Origin: Chytridium lagenaria | Taxonomy: Eukaryota > Chytridiomycota > Chytridiomycetes > Chytridiales > Chytridiaceae | Reading direction: 5' to 3' | Assembly (NCBI GenBank): GCA_025449115.1 | Contig: JAHLKC010000085.1 | Coordinates: forward strand, 113,753 to 177,752 | Length of the DNA stretch: 64,000 bases | In this document: one piece after another, positions 10,781 through 20,679 of the stretch | Numbering within the stretch: position 1 is the stretch's first letter | How the letters are laid out: each line of letters begins with the position of its first letter | Notes under the pieces: model-generated | What the model was told of the DNA's origin: nothing | The model's input: only the letters and a program-made list of their open reading frames with translations | Databases searched by the model: none | Made by a program: the position numbers and the translations under genes

Positions 10781-11244
10781 ATGGGGATTGCGTGGTTTTT
10801 GCCGGTGATGCAGGCTCGGCAGGGGTCGGGGAGATGAATTGGGGTGGGGGGAAGGTCTGCTGTGGTGCGGTGACGGATCATGAATTGGAGTCGAGCCTCT
10901 GAGGGATGTCCGAGGCGAGCGTGTGTGATGGAGGAATCCCGAGACGCTCGCGTTTGAAGAGACTTTAGGATTTCTAGGGCTTCAGGGGAGAGGTTCTTGC
11001 CGAGTACTTGCTGGGTCTTGTTGGTGAGGAGGGCCAGGGTGGTTGGGTCTTGCAGCCAGTGTCTAGTGAGGCCTTTGGTGGGGAGGAAGTGAAGTCCGAA
11101 TCGTTTAATGCACTTGACGATGAGAGGATCCGTGGATGGAGAGGGTTCTGAGCCAACGAGTTTGTAGATGCATCCTGGTCGCTTGGATACGGAGACAAAG
11201 TAGAACCCATGGGACTCTAAATCGTTTTGGCTGAGGATGTTCAT
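10666..11244 (-). CDS. copia GAG-pre-integrase zinc domain
   Basis: Contains ARLGHPSEARLQFM followed about 25 residues later by CRACITGKNHAIP, i.e. the H-x-G-H...C-x2-C zinc-binding domain preceding copia integrase. A frameshift around 10770 near a C4 run separates it from the integrase core, where HIDLLG (first catalytic Asp) lies in the neighbouring frame. Confidence 0.8.
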   Translation of the reverse strand: MNILSQNDLESHGFYFVSVSKRPGCIYKLVGSEPSPSTDPLIVKCIKRFGLHFLPTKGLTRHWLQDPTTLALLTNKTQQVLGKNLSPEALEILKSLQTRASRDSSITHARLGHPSEARLQFMIRHRTTADLPPTPIHLPDPCRACITGKNHAIPIQDGKTPRHPSRPISTYRSPWDYTDGTRRRKIRPPCGR

Positions 11245-11546
11245 GGGGTGGAGGGACAGAATCGGGCAGAGGGGATGATTAGGGAGTGATCAGGGGAGAG
11301 AGAAAGTTTGAGTGGGCCGGAGTGGGTGGATTGAAGAGGAAGGGAGGAGGAGGATGAGGTGCCAATACTTGATAAATGAGGGGTTAGGGAAAGAAAGAAC
11401 CTTTTGTCCTTAAAAGCGGTTACATTTGCACCGTTATCAAGGACAATTGGCGAGGGAAAGGGAGGGGAAGAGGAAGGGGAAGAGGGATTGCATGGGAAGA
11501 GGCCGGAGAAATTGACGGTTGTTGCTAGAACGAATGCCCGGTTCAA
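11241..11546 (-). CDS. copia aspartic protease region
   Basis: Contains the motif IVLDNGANVT. In retroviral-type aspartic proteases the active site is normally D-[ST]-G-A; here it is D-N-G-A. The remainder is serine/proline-rich and poorly conserved. No intact protease-integrase frame follows; the next domain starts in another frame near 11244. The Asn at the active-site second position may mean reduced activity, or it may be natural for this subfamily. Confidence 0.65.
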   Translation of the reverse strand: MNRAFVLATTVNFSGLFPCNPSSPSSSPPFPSPIVLDNGANVTAFKDKRFFLSLTPHLSSIGTSSSSSLPLQSTHSGPLKLSLSPDHSLIIPSARFCPSTP

Positions 11547-11800
11547 ACCCGGGCTCTCGTAAAATCCTCCCCAGCAACTCCGTTGTTTCCTCCGTCGTCT
11601 TCCTCGTGCTCGTATTCGTCATCGTACGCCAAGTCTTCAATGAAGCTATCTTCATCAAACCCGTCGGCTCCGTCTGTCGTCAGGTGGATACGCTCTTGAT
11701 TGGGAGGGAGGTGGCATTCTCGTGCAAAGTGTCCTGAATCTCCGCAGCGGAAGCATCGTGTGTCTTGATTGTTTGATCCTGCTGTTGCTTGGTCACTTGG
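11543..11800 (-). CDS. copia Gag zinc knuckle and acidic tail (shifted frame)
   Basis: Contains CFRCGDSGHFAREC, a CCHC nucleic-acid-binding knuckle (C-x2-C-x4-H-x4-C). It is followed by an acidic tail (YDDEYEHEEDD). It is the natural continuation of gag, displaced by one base at the G/C run 11799-11804. The frame ends at 11543, where protease resumes in a third frame; a strong hairpin sits on the junction. Confidence 0.8.
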   Translation of the reverse strand, partial: PSDQATAGSNNQDTRCFRCGDSGHFARECHLPPNQERIHLTTDGADGFDEDSFIEDLAYDDEYEHEEDDGGNNGVAGEDFTRARV

Positions 11801-12785
11801 GGGGTTTGATGGTCCGGAAGGAGAGTTCCTGTTGGTACTGGGTTGCCCAATTGGTGCTCGTTGGTTGGAGGTTTGGTTGGGTCGGACTTGCTGGTTGCTT
11901 GGGAGTGGTCGACGCGTTTGGCACAATTCCACCAATGGCTTGTCGGATTCGAGAAGGAAGACCAGGGCCGCGTGGACGCTGTTGGACTCTTCCACCAGGG
12001 CCACGAATGATTCTGGTGTGAAGGGCGGCATCAGTGTTGGTAGGTCGGTGTGGTGCAATATCTCTGGCGGCGTTTCGGAGAGCAGCGACTGCCTTGAAAA
12101 TGTCGGTGATGTCTGTTCGGGCTCTGTGTGCGTTCCTGATTGCACCGAAGACTTCTGCGGGAAGGCCTGCATAGAGGATGTACCTTGCGGTCTTGAAGGT
12201 GTCGAGGTCGCCGAATGACGGTGCTTCAGGGTCCGAGGATGCTTCTGCTGCAGCCTTGAGAGCGCGGCCTCGGAGCTTGAAGAAGCGTTTGAGGTAAGAC
12301 TCGAGAGTCTCACCTTCAAGCATCTTGATGTTTCGATACTCGTCAACGAGTGCTTGTCGTTGCTCATGGGTGGTGAGACCGAATTGTTGACGCAAAATTC
12401 CCATTGCAACGGCGGCATACTTGGGTGGTTGGCCATCGCTGAGGAATGCGGTGAGTTCTGGTTCCATGTTGGACTTGATGATCGATATGGCGCTAAGGTT
12501 TTCTTCATAGGTGCCGGGAAAGGGGTGTCGTACATCACGGTTGAATGGCGCATATCGATAGTAACGGTCTTGAGCGCAAACGAAGTCGGCGAGGCCATTT
12601 GGGGTGCCAAAGGATTCAGCAAACTCGCGAGGGATACCAGGGTTGACGCTGTCGTTGATTGTTTCTTCGGAGACCGTATGGAGGATCTTGGAGCGCGCGA
12701 GGAGCTCGAGGACGTTGTCATGCCACGTGAGGAAATCGCCGTCGAAGGAGAGTGGGGTCACGTAAGAGGAGGTGAGGACTTTCAT
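11793..12785 (-). CDS. gag: copia Gag (capsid part)
   Basis: A 330-residue frame beginning 37 bp inside the 5' LTR. Contains the copia-type capsid region with an RQQFG...EYRNIKMLEGETLESYLKRF stretch typical of UBN2/retrotransposon gag proteins (family recognition; displayed in pieces). The C-terminal part is proline- and glutamine-rich. The frame ends in a run of six C just before the zinc knuckle, which lies in another frame; five C would fuse them. Confidence 0.85.
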   Translation of the reverse strand: MKVLTSSYVTPLSFDGDFLTWHDNVLELLARSKILHTVSEETINDSVNPGIPREFAESFGTPNGLADFVCAQDRYYRYAPFNRDVRHPFPGTYEENLSAISIIKSNMEPELTAFLSDGQPPKYAAVAMGILRQQFGLTTHEQRQALVDEYRNIKMLEGETLESYLKRFFKLRGRALKAAAEASSDPEAPSFGDLDTFKTARYILYAGLPAEVFGAIRNAHRARTDITDIFKAVAALRNAARDIAPHRPTNTDAALHTRIIRGPGGRVQQRPRGPGLPSRIRQAIGGIVPNASTTPKQPASPTQPNLQPTSTNWATQYQQELSFRTIKPPK

Positions 12786-12821
12786 GGTGAGTGATAGGAG
12801 AGGGCGTTCAGACTCTTAATC

Positions 12822-13121
12822 TCTTGGAAATGGGATTGGGATTGAAACTTTTATTGTTGAGAAGGTGAAGAAACAAGAGGGAAAGTCGTCGCCTTTTATA
12901 CGTGACAGATACATGTAAGGAAAAGAGATAATAAACTAGACAATAGAAACAAAAGGAACGTTATAGAAACTTCAATAAACATATAGAGAAAGGAACATTA
13001 ATCGTTTACAAGAAGTAAGTTCATTCCACCATCTTCCACATTCCCCGCCGCCGTCAAAATCCCACAAGTAAAATCCCAAAATGACAAATCCTAATCCCGA
13101 CATTTTCACTTATTTCCAACA
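12822..13121 (-). repeat. 5' LTR of the copia element
   Basis: Drives transcription on the minus strand toward gag, whose ATG is at 12785. Differs from the 3' LTR by one base in a GGGATT repeat near the outer end. Confidence 0.9.
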
Positions 13122-13126
13122 TATTA
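13122..13126. repeat. Target-site duplication TATTA (right)
   Basis: Partner of 6988-6992. Confidence 0.75.
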
Positions 13127-13394
13127 TTCTTTTTTTATTCCAATTCAATATTCTTCCTCCAGGCTGAGAAGAGGCTTTACTTATCGCGTCCTATTGCACT
13201 TCAACTTCTTTTATTCAATCAGGCATTCGAGAATCCAAGAAGAAAGGTGGATGCTCTTACCGACCTGTAGAACTTTACGCAAGAGAAGAAACACCATCAT
13301 TACGGTGCTAAATCATTTGATGATGATACATTTACAAATGGCAACTAAATTATGAATGAACAAGGTTTATACACTATATGCAATTATAACACAT
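13127..13394. other. Intergenic between copia element and DUF1769 gene
   Basis: AT-rich, with no ORF of note. It should contain the 3' UTR of the DUF1769 gene, because the element inserted just downstream of that gene on the same strand. Confidence 0.5.
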
Positions 13395-16300
13395 TTAAGG
13401 GACAAACGAGAACTCAATAACGAAAAAGGGTATGCCTCGCGATTTTGACCGACATATAAGCTGGAGGGGTTGATCTTGAAGATGTTCACCGAGCTTGACG
13501 CGATAGTCAAAGATATTAAACTCAAAAGAGCCGAGATCCAAATAGTTTCCGGAGAGCTAATATGAAGACAAAAGGTGAGACGTTGGTGACGGAGCAAGAT
13601 ATGCCAGTTTGAAAGCCAAAGAGGTGTGAATCCTTTACCTCCATCTTATACACACAGTCCGGTGTAAAGGCAAGCTCCTCTCGATGCTCTTTGCGGCAGA
13701 AATATTTTCGTCTCGCATCTGCGTCGTCCGCCGGAACAAAAGGCATTGTCCACTTTTTGACAGATCGAGTTTCGGGTGGAGCAAATTTGGATTCAGGACC
13801 TCCACTCTCCACATTCTCACCGGTGGGCTCATCGACATCCATACCCTCGTCGCTGTCGTTAACCTGATTAGAAACGACTATAGGAAGGCCAACTGCGGAG
13901 AGAGCGTCGAAGCCATCGTGATTATCTGTGCTTTTCATAGCAGCGATGTCTACCTCTCTCTTCGTGTCCAGTTCCAGTCGGCCTTCACCGCTTTTTCCAC
14001 CTCCCACACCATCGTTTTCGTCGTCTTCCACCGTTGCATTCCTAGCGTCATTCCCATTCCTCCCCGTTTGCTCTTTTTCGAACTCCACCGCAAACTTGAC
14101 CTTCGGATTTTTACGACCGCTTAAGACAGCAGGCGCCGGAAGATCCACCATTTCCTCCAAATCCTCTAAACACATATCCGTGTATTTGCTAACAAATGAT
14201 CTCCTCTGATCCATGTAAAACGTCCCCGGCACAATTGGTAACGGCGACTTTGTCTCTTCCATCTCGACCATCGTATTCCTCTTCCTCACCCTCCACCTCA
14301 TTTTCAAAGCTGGCGCCGACGTCGGCGGAAGAATCGGCATACCCGCCACATCAAGCGTCGGCGCATCACGAAACCGAAAGACGTGATCCTTGAGCCATTT
14401 TAATTCCTCAGGAATCGGTACGTCAAGAGAGAGGGAAGCGGGAGCCCTTGGCTTCTTCTTCCCCTTGATCGGACTTCCACCGGCGGCGTTGTCGGTAAGG
14501 GTACCCAGAAACTGAAGGTCACCAAACCGACGATAGAGACGTAACGATCTCTGGAAGAGCTCAATCGTGTTTTCCCTCGGTGCCACCGTAACAAGCGTCT
14601 CTTCATCGTCCGAGCTCTTGAAATCGGCCATCCCGCCATCGTCCTCCCTTCCTTCGACGCTACGGCTCCATGCCCACTTGCCAAGTATTAGCTCGGGATT
14701 GTAAGGCGCCTTGTAAGGCATGACCACTTCTTTTGTGGCATCTTTCGTTAGGTTCATGTCTGTGGAAACCTTTTTCTCAACGGCGTCTTTAATTGACTCT
14801 CCCAGAGTGCTCACAGGTTCACTTGTTTCTGTTGGTAACTGTTCGACTTGTACGTCCTGCACAGGCTCATCTTCAGCTGTCTTTAACGCCATCGAAGAAT
14901 CCAAAGCTTCGGGCGCCGGCACAGCAATCACTTCCACGTCAACGACGGGCTCCGGTACCGCTAACAAGGATGCCAATGCCTCCGCAAGGGCTACGGAAGA
15001 CTCTTTACCGCCCGCTGAAACATGAGTCGGATCTGAGGCCTCAAAACTATCCAAGTTCCCTGTATTGGGTACAATCGGACCCATTCTTCCCAACTCCGCA
15101 CCACCCCGTCCCGCCTTCCCCTTCTTTTTTTTAGATTTTTTCCGCGTAAAAAGGGGAGAGAAAGGGTCGTCACCCATAAGACCCAGCTCCTGATCCCCTA
15201 AAAGATCCACTTGACCTTCAGGATCACCCGTCCCCTCCATTTGACCATCCTCCGGTTGCTGAAATGCAGCAGATGATCTACCACGTCTCGTCTTTCCTCC
15301 ACGACGCCCACCACGTCCAGCCCCAACATTTCCACGTTTAGATTTCTTAGGCGTGGTGATAAAGGCACCGTCGTCTTCACCCTCAGGCTTATCATCATCC
15401 CCCTGTTCCTCCGGTTCGTCAATTTTATCATCTTGGTTCGGTAAGGAATCCAATTTGCCATCAGGTACTCTATTAAGACGCCGTGACCGTCTTCGCTTAT
15501 CAGGTGACTCATCGTCGGTCCCTCGTTTCTCCTCCTCATCGTCCGACTTTTTCTCGTCGACATCCATCGATTCCTCAGGCTTGCCGCCTCGACTGGATCG
15601 CCGCTTCCGCACACCCTTCTTCTTGGGCTTGGCTTCTTCTGCATCAATGTCCATAGCGGTGTCGTCAAGATCAACGACATTGATGATCTCTTCCGCAGCG
15701 TCGTCTTCAAGTAGGACGCCTGTATCAAGCATACCGTTAAATAACAACGGTGTCTCCCCAGAACGTATTTCTTCATCCGGCTCAACCATCACATCATCTT
15801 GTTCCTCCTCCGCCGCGTCTCCAGCCTCAAGCGCCTCCTCTCCCACACCAACCTCGTCCGAGACAGCTTTTTAGCTGGAGCGACATTTCCACAGGGTTAA
15901 CGGCGACATTCTCAAGACCATTCTCCGTCGGGTGGCAGACTTGTTCACCGTTCGGCGTCACAACTTCTACCGAGGCTTCAAGGGATGAAGCCGACGACGC
16001 CGTCTCCGCAAAAGATGAAAGATCAATCTGAGCAGCTTCCTGGCCCATTCGAATATGCTCATGATCAACCACAATTATCGGTATATTGTCAATGACATCA
16101 ACCCCGACATGTGCAGACTTGGCTGATTCATCAACATCCAAAGGCCTGGCCCCTGACTCGTTCCCCAACACTTCTTTTTCATCCAAACCTAACGAAATAT
16201 CCACACTGATTAATTCAGTTGGCGCCGACCAAGTCTCACCCTGCTCTTCAGGTGCCAATGACACACCTTCTTTCGCCCGTTCACCATCAGCTGCGCCAGA

Positions 16301-18484
16301 ACCCTCATCATCATCCACAGAAGCCGCCCCCGAAACAGGCTCCTCCGTCGCATCAAAAAACGAATCTTCCTGTCCTTCCCCAATAGAAACAGCAACCCCA
16401 TCCATCTCATCCCCACTTCCACCAAAAATATTCCTCCCCAGCGGTGACGGTGGTGTCGACCCAAACAAAGTATTCTTGCTCGTGTCACCCTCCACCGCCT
16501 CACCCAAATCAACCCACCGACTCTTCATTACAGGTTTAGAAGAGGGCGACGGCGACCCCGGAGCGTCAGGTGGCCGTTCACCATCTTCCCCCAAACCGGT
16601 AGAGAACCCTTCGTCATCATCACGAACAGGCACTGGCGTAGACACGTCAAATCCATCTCCATCCTCATCATCCGTTTTTCTCCCTTCGAGGAGGCCGTCC
16701 CTTCTTTTTGCGTTTCCGAGGTGTCGGAGTAAGAATGTAAGATATGGGTTGAAACACATCATCGTCATCAGCGTTCTTCGCCATGACCGGAACCACATCA
16801 TCCGCGTCCACATCGCCAAGTCGTTCAACCTCAACCTCACCCTCTGTTTTCCTCCTCCCTCTTCCTCCCCTCCCCTAAATCATCGTCCTCCACCGCAGTA
16901 TCCCCGACATCAACTTCAACCTCTCTCACAGCCTCCACAACTGGCACCTCCACGACAGGCGCCGGCGAAACCTCCAACATCGTTAAAGCGCAAACCAAAT
17001 GTGTCCACATCCACGGTCTTTGACAAGTAAGGTCGTGCCGGACATCAGGGTCGATATAACGGAGGAATCGAGTGAAAAGCATTTGAACTTCCCACGGTTC
17101 TACAATGGGGACGTTTGGTGGTAGATCTGGAGGGCGAAACGAAAACGGTAAAGGTCTGCCGTTAGCCGCGGCCACGATAGAATCCGTTACGAAAACAAAT
17201 GGTTTTTCAAATTCTGTGCCAAAGACAATGTCATCGACAGAATGCTCCTGTCGAAAAGATTTGAAAATAAGAATATGAACAGATAGTAAAATTCCAGGTG
17301 TTTTCAATAGGAAGAATGCAAGGGAAAGGATAAAAAAGGAGGGAAAATAGGTAAAACTAACGTGCTTGAAACGACCCTGAATTCTTATGCTAAACGTCCT
17401 CTTCTTTGGTTTCTTTTTCGTCCGTGGCGCCGCGGGAAGAGGCTCCTTTACAGGTAAACTGAATCCAATCATACCTCCGAACCCTCTTACCGCCGACACA
17501 TCATCAGCATTCCTAGTCGCCATTAAAGGACTTAAACCACTCCCATTACTCCCCCCATACCTTCCAAACCTTCCCGTCCCTCCCCTCCCCCTAGCCATTA
17601 AAGGATTTAACGGCGTCTCTATCTTACTCCCCAACGTCTCCCTCCGTCCCTCCCCCACTTCCACCTCGATCTCCTCCTCCTCGTCCTCCTCCTCCTCCAT
17701 CCCCACAACAACCGACACAACCCCACAAAAAAACGGTGAATCCACAAACTGCGGTTCAGTCTCCCCATCAACCATCCGACAGACCTCTAAAGATGACACA
17801 GACGCTCCAACGCTGATCGTCAGCCCTCTCGGTTCATCCAAGTCTTCCATGGACGCGTTGGTGGCATCGACTCGACGACGTCGACGACGTCGACCCATCA
17901 TCATTTGATGCTTTTTCTTTTTTAATCGTTCTTCAAGAGCTTCCTCCTTTTTACGGGCGGCGAGCGCTTCGTCTTCAGGCGTGAGGAGGAGGGGTTTGGG
18001 GGCTGGTCGGGGTGAGGGTTTCGGTGATTCCTCAGCTAACACCATAAAAACATAAAAAAGCAAACCATCAGCTCCGTAAACGAATCGATCACATAAAAAT
18101 CCACAACGCAGCTCCCAACAATAAAAAAAAGAGACTTTCACAAACAACCCTCACCTCCACTTCCATCCCCCTTTCGTTTCCTCTTCCTCTTCCCAACAAC
18201 CGGCGACCCATTCATCAACGTCACATTCCCATCCTCCTTCCCCTTCCCTCCTCTTTCCCTTTCCCAACCACCTCCTCCTTCTTCCCAACCCCCGCCATCT
18301 CCTTCCGTCTCCTCACAGCCTCAATCCATCTCGGCTTCTCAACAGCCGCCCATCCCATCACCCCACGACTCATGAAATCCATCCGTTCTACACCAGGCGC
18401 GTTATGGCCTTCAACCGTCCCAGTCATGGTTGTCCCAGATGGTGGGTTGACATCCACGTCCATGTGGGTGTCAAGGCCGTCCAT
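13395..18484 (-). CDS. Very long DUF1769-family protein with AT-hook and disordered regions
   Basis: Exons 18484-18155, 18035-17362, 17247-13639 and 13556-13395, about 1590 residues. The ends of the DUF1769 domain are clear: FSIRIQGRFKH joined across an intron to EHSVDDIVFGTEFEKPF, then DPDVRHDLTCQRPWMW, and at the C-terminus RKYFCRKEHREELAFTPDCVY, then NYLDLGSFEFNIFDYRVKLG. The central 800-900 residues between these halves are acidic, Ser/Pro/Lys-rich and disordered, with AT-hook-like KRKKKGRPPRR and several KKxKRG basic patches, suggesting a nuclear protein (inference). DUF1769 proteins are fungal and of unknown function. At least four one-base frameshifts are needed (near 15870, 16690, 16840 and 18240), three of them in A-runs. 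Splice phases agree once these are allowed. Confidence 0.8.
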
Positions 18485-19011
18485 GCAAAGCACAAAATTT
18501 CAGTTAGAAAAATGCAAGTCCGAAGATGATCCTTTAACTGGACTTCCTTTCTAACGGGCTCAAGAGTAATAATGATAAAGACCAAAAATACAGCTCCAGA
18601 TATTTTAAATAATAACTCACAACAACATCAACGATTACATCAACGTTACAAAAACACAAAACACCCAAGAAAAATAAAGAGTAAAGCATACAAAAAAAAG
18701 CGCAATGTCGCGCATCAAAAAAAAAAAACGAACAAAGATGAATGCCCTAAAACCAAACCATCAGGGGTTTAAAAACAAAACCAAAAAGCCTTCCCACAAT
18801 CTAAATAAAATATTACATTCCACATCCTCTTTTTCAGGAATGCACACTCTAGCACAAGCACCAGAAAAGAAAAGAAAAAAATGAAGGTACTCCAAAAAAG
18901 CAAATATACTTCAACAGAGGATATATCAAGAAAACAATAAATACAATAAAAAGCGGAAACAAAACATTCAAACGACCAATTCAATCACGTAACAGGGGGA
19001 AACTGTCTACA
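18485..19011. other. Intergenic, AT-rich
   Basis: AT-rich with poly-A tracts; serves as promoter of the DUF1769 gene and 3' flank of the atypical Rho gene. No ORF supported. Confidence 0.5.
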
Positions 19012-20624
19012 TCACATCACCTCCAAAGATCTCATCCCACCCACTCCCCCACCCCCACCAATCCTCCTAGGCGATCCCTGCGGCGTCGCATTCCCCTGCT
19101 GCACCATCCCCCCAGGCACAGGTGCATCAAAACAAGCTCCCTGCCTCTTACTCCCCCTCCTCCAAACCCCAGCACTCCCTTGCCCTCTCTCCCCCACCGT
19201 ATTCACCACACTTTTCCTCCCCGACAACCTCCTCACAAGAGCTCCAGCCCACCCACCAACTCCAGACTGCTGCTGCACATCCACAACCTTTGCCCCACCA
19301 CCCGCCAAAGACCCCACAGACGACTCAGACGAAAACGACGACTCAGACGACGCCGTCCTCGCCGTCAAAGGTGGCGGTCCAACACTACTCGACGAACAAG
19401 CAGACGTCTTCCTCCATCCATCATCATCCGCAAACCCCGTCTCCCCCGTCGTCAAAGTCAGCGTCCCAGTCTTGCTCCTCGGCGCAGGCGTCAAAAACAA
19501 CGGCAACTCCCTCGGCGGCGATGGATGTAAATGTCCATACGGCTGCAACTGCACTCCAACAGAATGCCATCGAGGTGGCGCTACAATCGGTACAGGTTGC
19601 GTCGGCACTGCCGAAAGCTCCGTCGTCACATTCCCCCCAACAGGTGACATGGGCGGTGAATGTCCACCATGTCCCGGTGGATACACCACACCAACCCCAA
19701 AGGCCGCCTGCATGCCTCCAGGACCCGTCCAACAAAGCGACGATGACGCAGAATTCGACATCTGCGATAATCGTCTCCCCGTGCCCCCGCATGGCGCCCA
19801 TTCATGAACCACAGCATTCCCATCGTCTTCCGCAGTCCCATCCCCAAAGAACCCAGAGGCGGTCCGTCCCCGTCGTCTCCCCGCCGCATTCACACCATCT
19901 CCTCCCCACCCAGACGTCAGAGCTAACGCTAACGGTGAAATCCCCCTCGTCGGCGCTGACGTTGCTGCCTGAGAAATAAAAGGTACAGAAAATTTCTTCC
20001 CTGTGCCTCCTGCAGCATGTGACGCCGGACCCGGCTTATGATAAATTGATGTGGGTGGTGGAACAACAGCGGCGGAGGTGACGGTACCAGGACATGCAGT
20101 GGTCGGGATCTTGCCAATAAGTGCTTGAGGAAGCGAGCCGATAAAGAACGTTGTAGCAAGAAGAGCCACTCTCGCTACCTGTTCGAACACAGGAGTGATA
20201 TTCTCAAGGCGTAACGACGAACACTCCGCGTAGCTCTTTGCTCCAATCTCCTTTGCTAGGCGATATCCCTAAGTATTCAAATTAAAATCAGTAAAAAAAT
20301 AAAATTAAAAACAGGCATCGAATAAAGTAAACGACTCTAAGGAACACTTAAGCACGTAAAAAACACCCGCCAAATCATAAATGCTAAGACCAAAGGCACC
20401 AAAAATCTCCAAAACCAAAAACAACACAAAAACAACCCTCTCACCTCCTGAAACGACACCATCGGCAACCCTGCAATATGCGAATGCATCAACGCCTCCC
20501 TATCCTCCCTCAAATCCACCTTACACCCCACAAGCACAAATCGGGGTATGCGGGCAATTCCTCTCAATCGTCTTTTTCCACTATAAGAAAAAAAGGTAAA
20601 CCAGCATCAGAACCCTCAACGACA

Positions 20625-20679
<55 letters not shown>

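Larger units (their letters stand above)
6993..13121 (-). mobile_element. Full-length Ty1/copia LTR retrotransposon
   Basis: Bounded by two about 300-bp LTRs (6993-7293 and 12822-13121) that differ visibly by a single base near their outer end, with a 5-bp duplication TATTA at 6988-6992 and 13122-13126. The order on the minus strand is gag, zinc knuckle, protease, integrase, reverse transcriptase, RNase H, which is the Ty1/copia order. LTR termini are TGTTGG at the 5' end and CCAAGA at the 3' end. Near-identical LTRs imply a recent insertion. The internal ORFs are broken by several frameshifts, and pol is interrupted by a structured insert at about 9110-9525. Insertion lies about 270 bp downstream of the stop codon of the DUF1769 gene. 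Confidence 0.93.

Noticed and set aside
11540..11565. tRNA gene
   Set aside because: Only a T-arm-like hairpin is present; no D-arm, anticodon arm or matching acceptor stem could be drawn.
16675..16845. Alternative explanation of the DUF1769 frame change by an intron
   Set aside because: A phase-compatible GT...AG pair exists, but it would remove a well-formed coding segment with an AT-hook-like motif; one-base homopolymer errors explain both ends more simply.
14793..17908. Long Ser/Pro-rich plus-strand ORFs
   Set aside because: Antisense shadows of the acidic DUF1769 gene; GC-rich codons keep several frames open.
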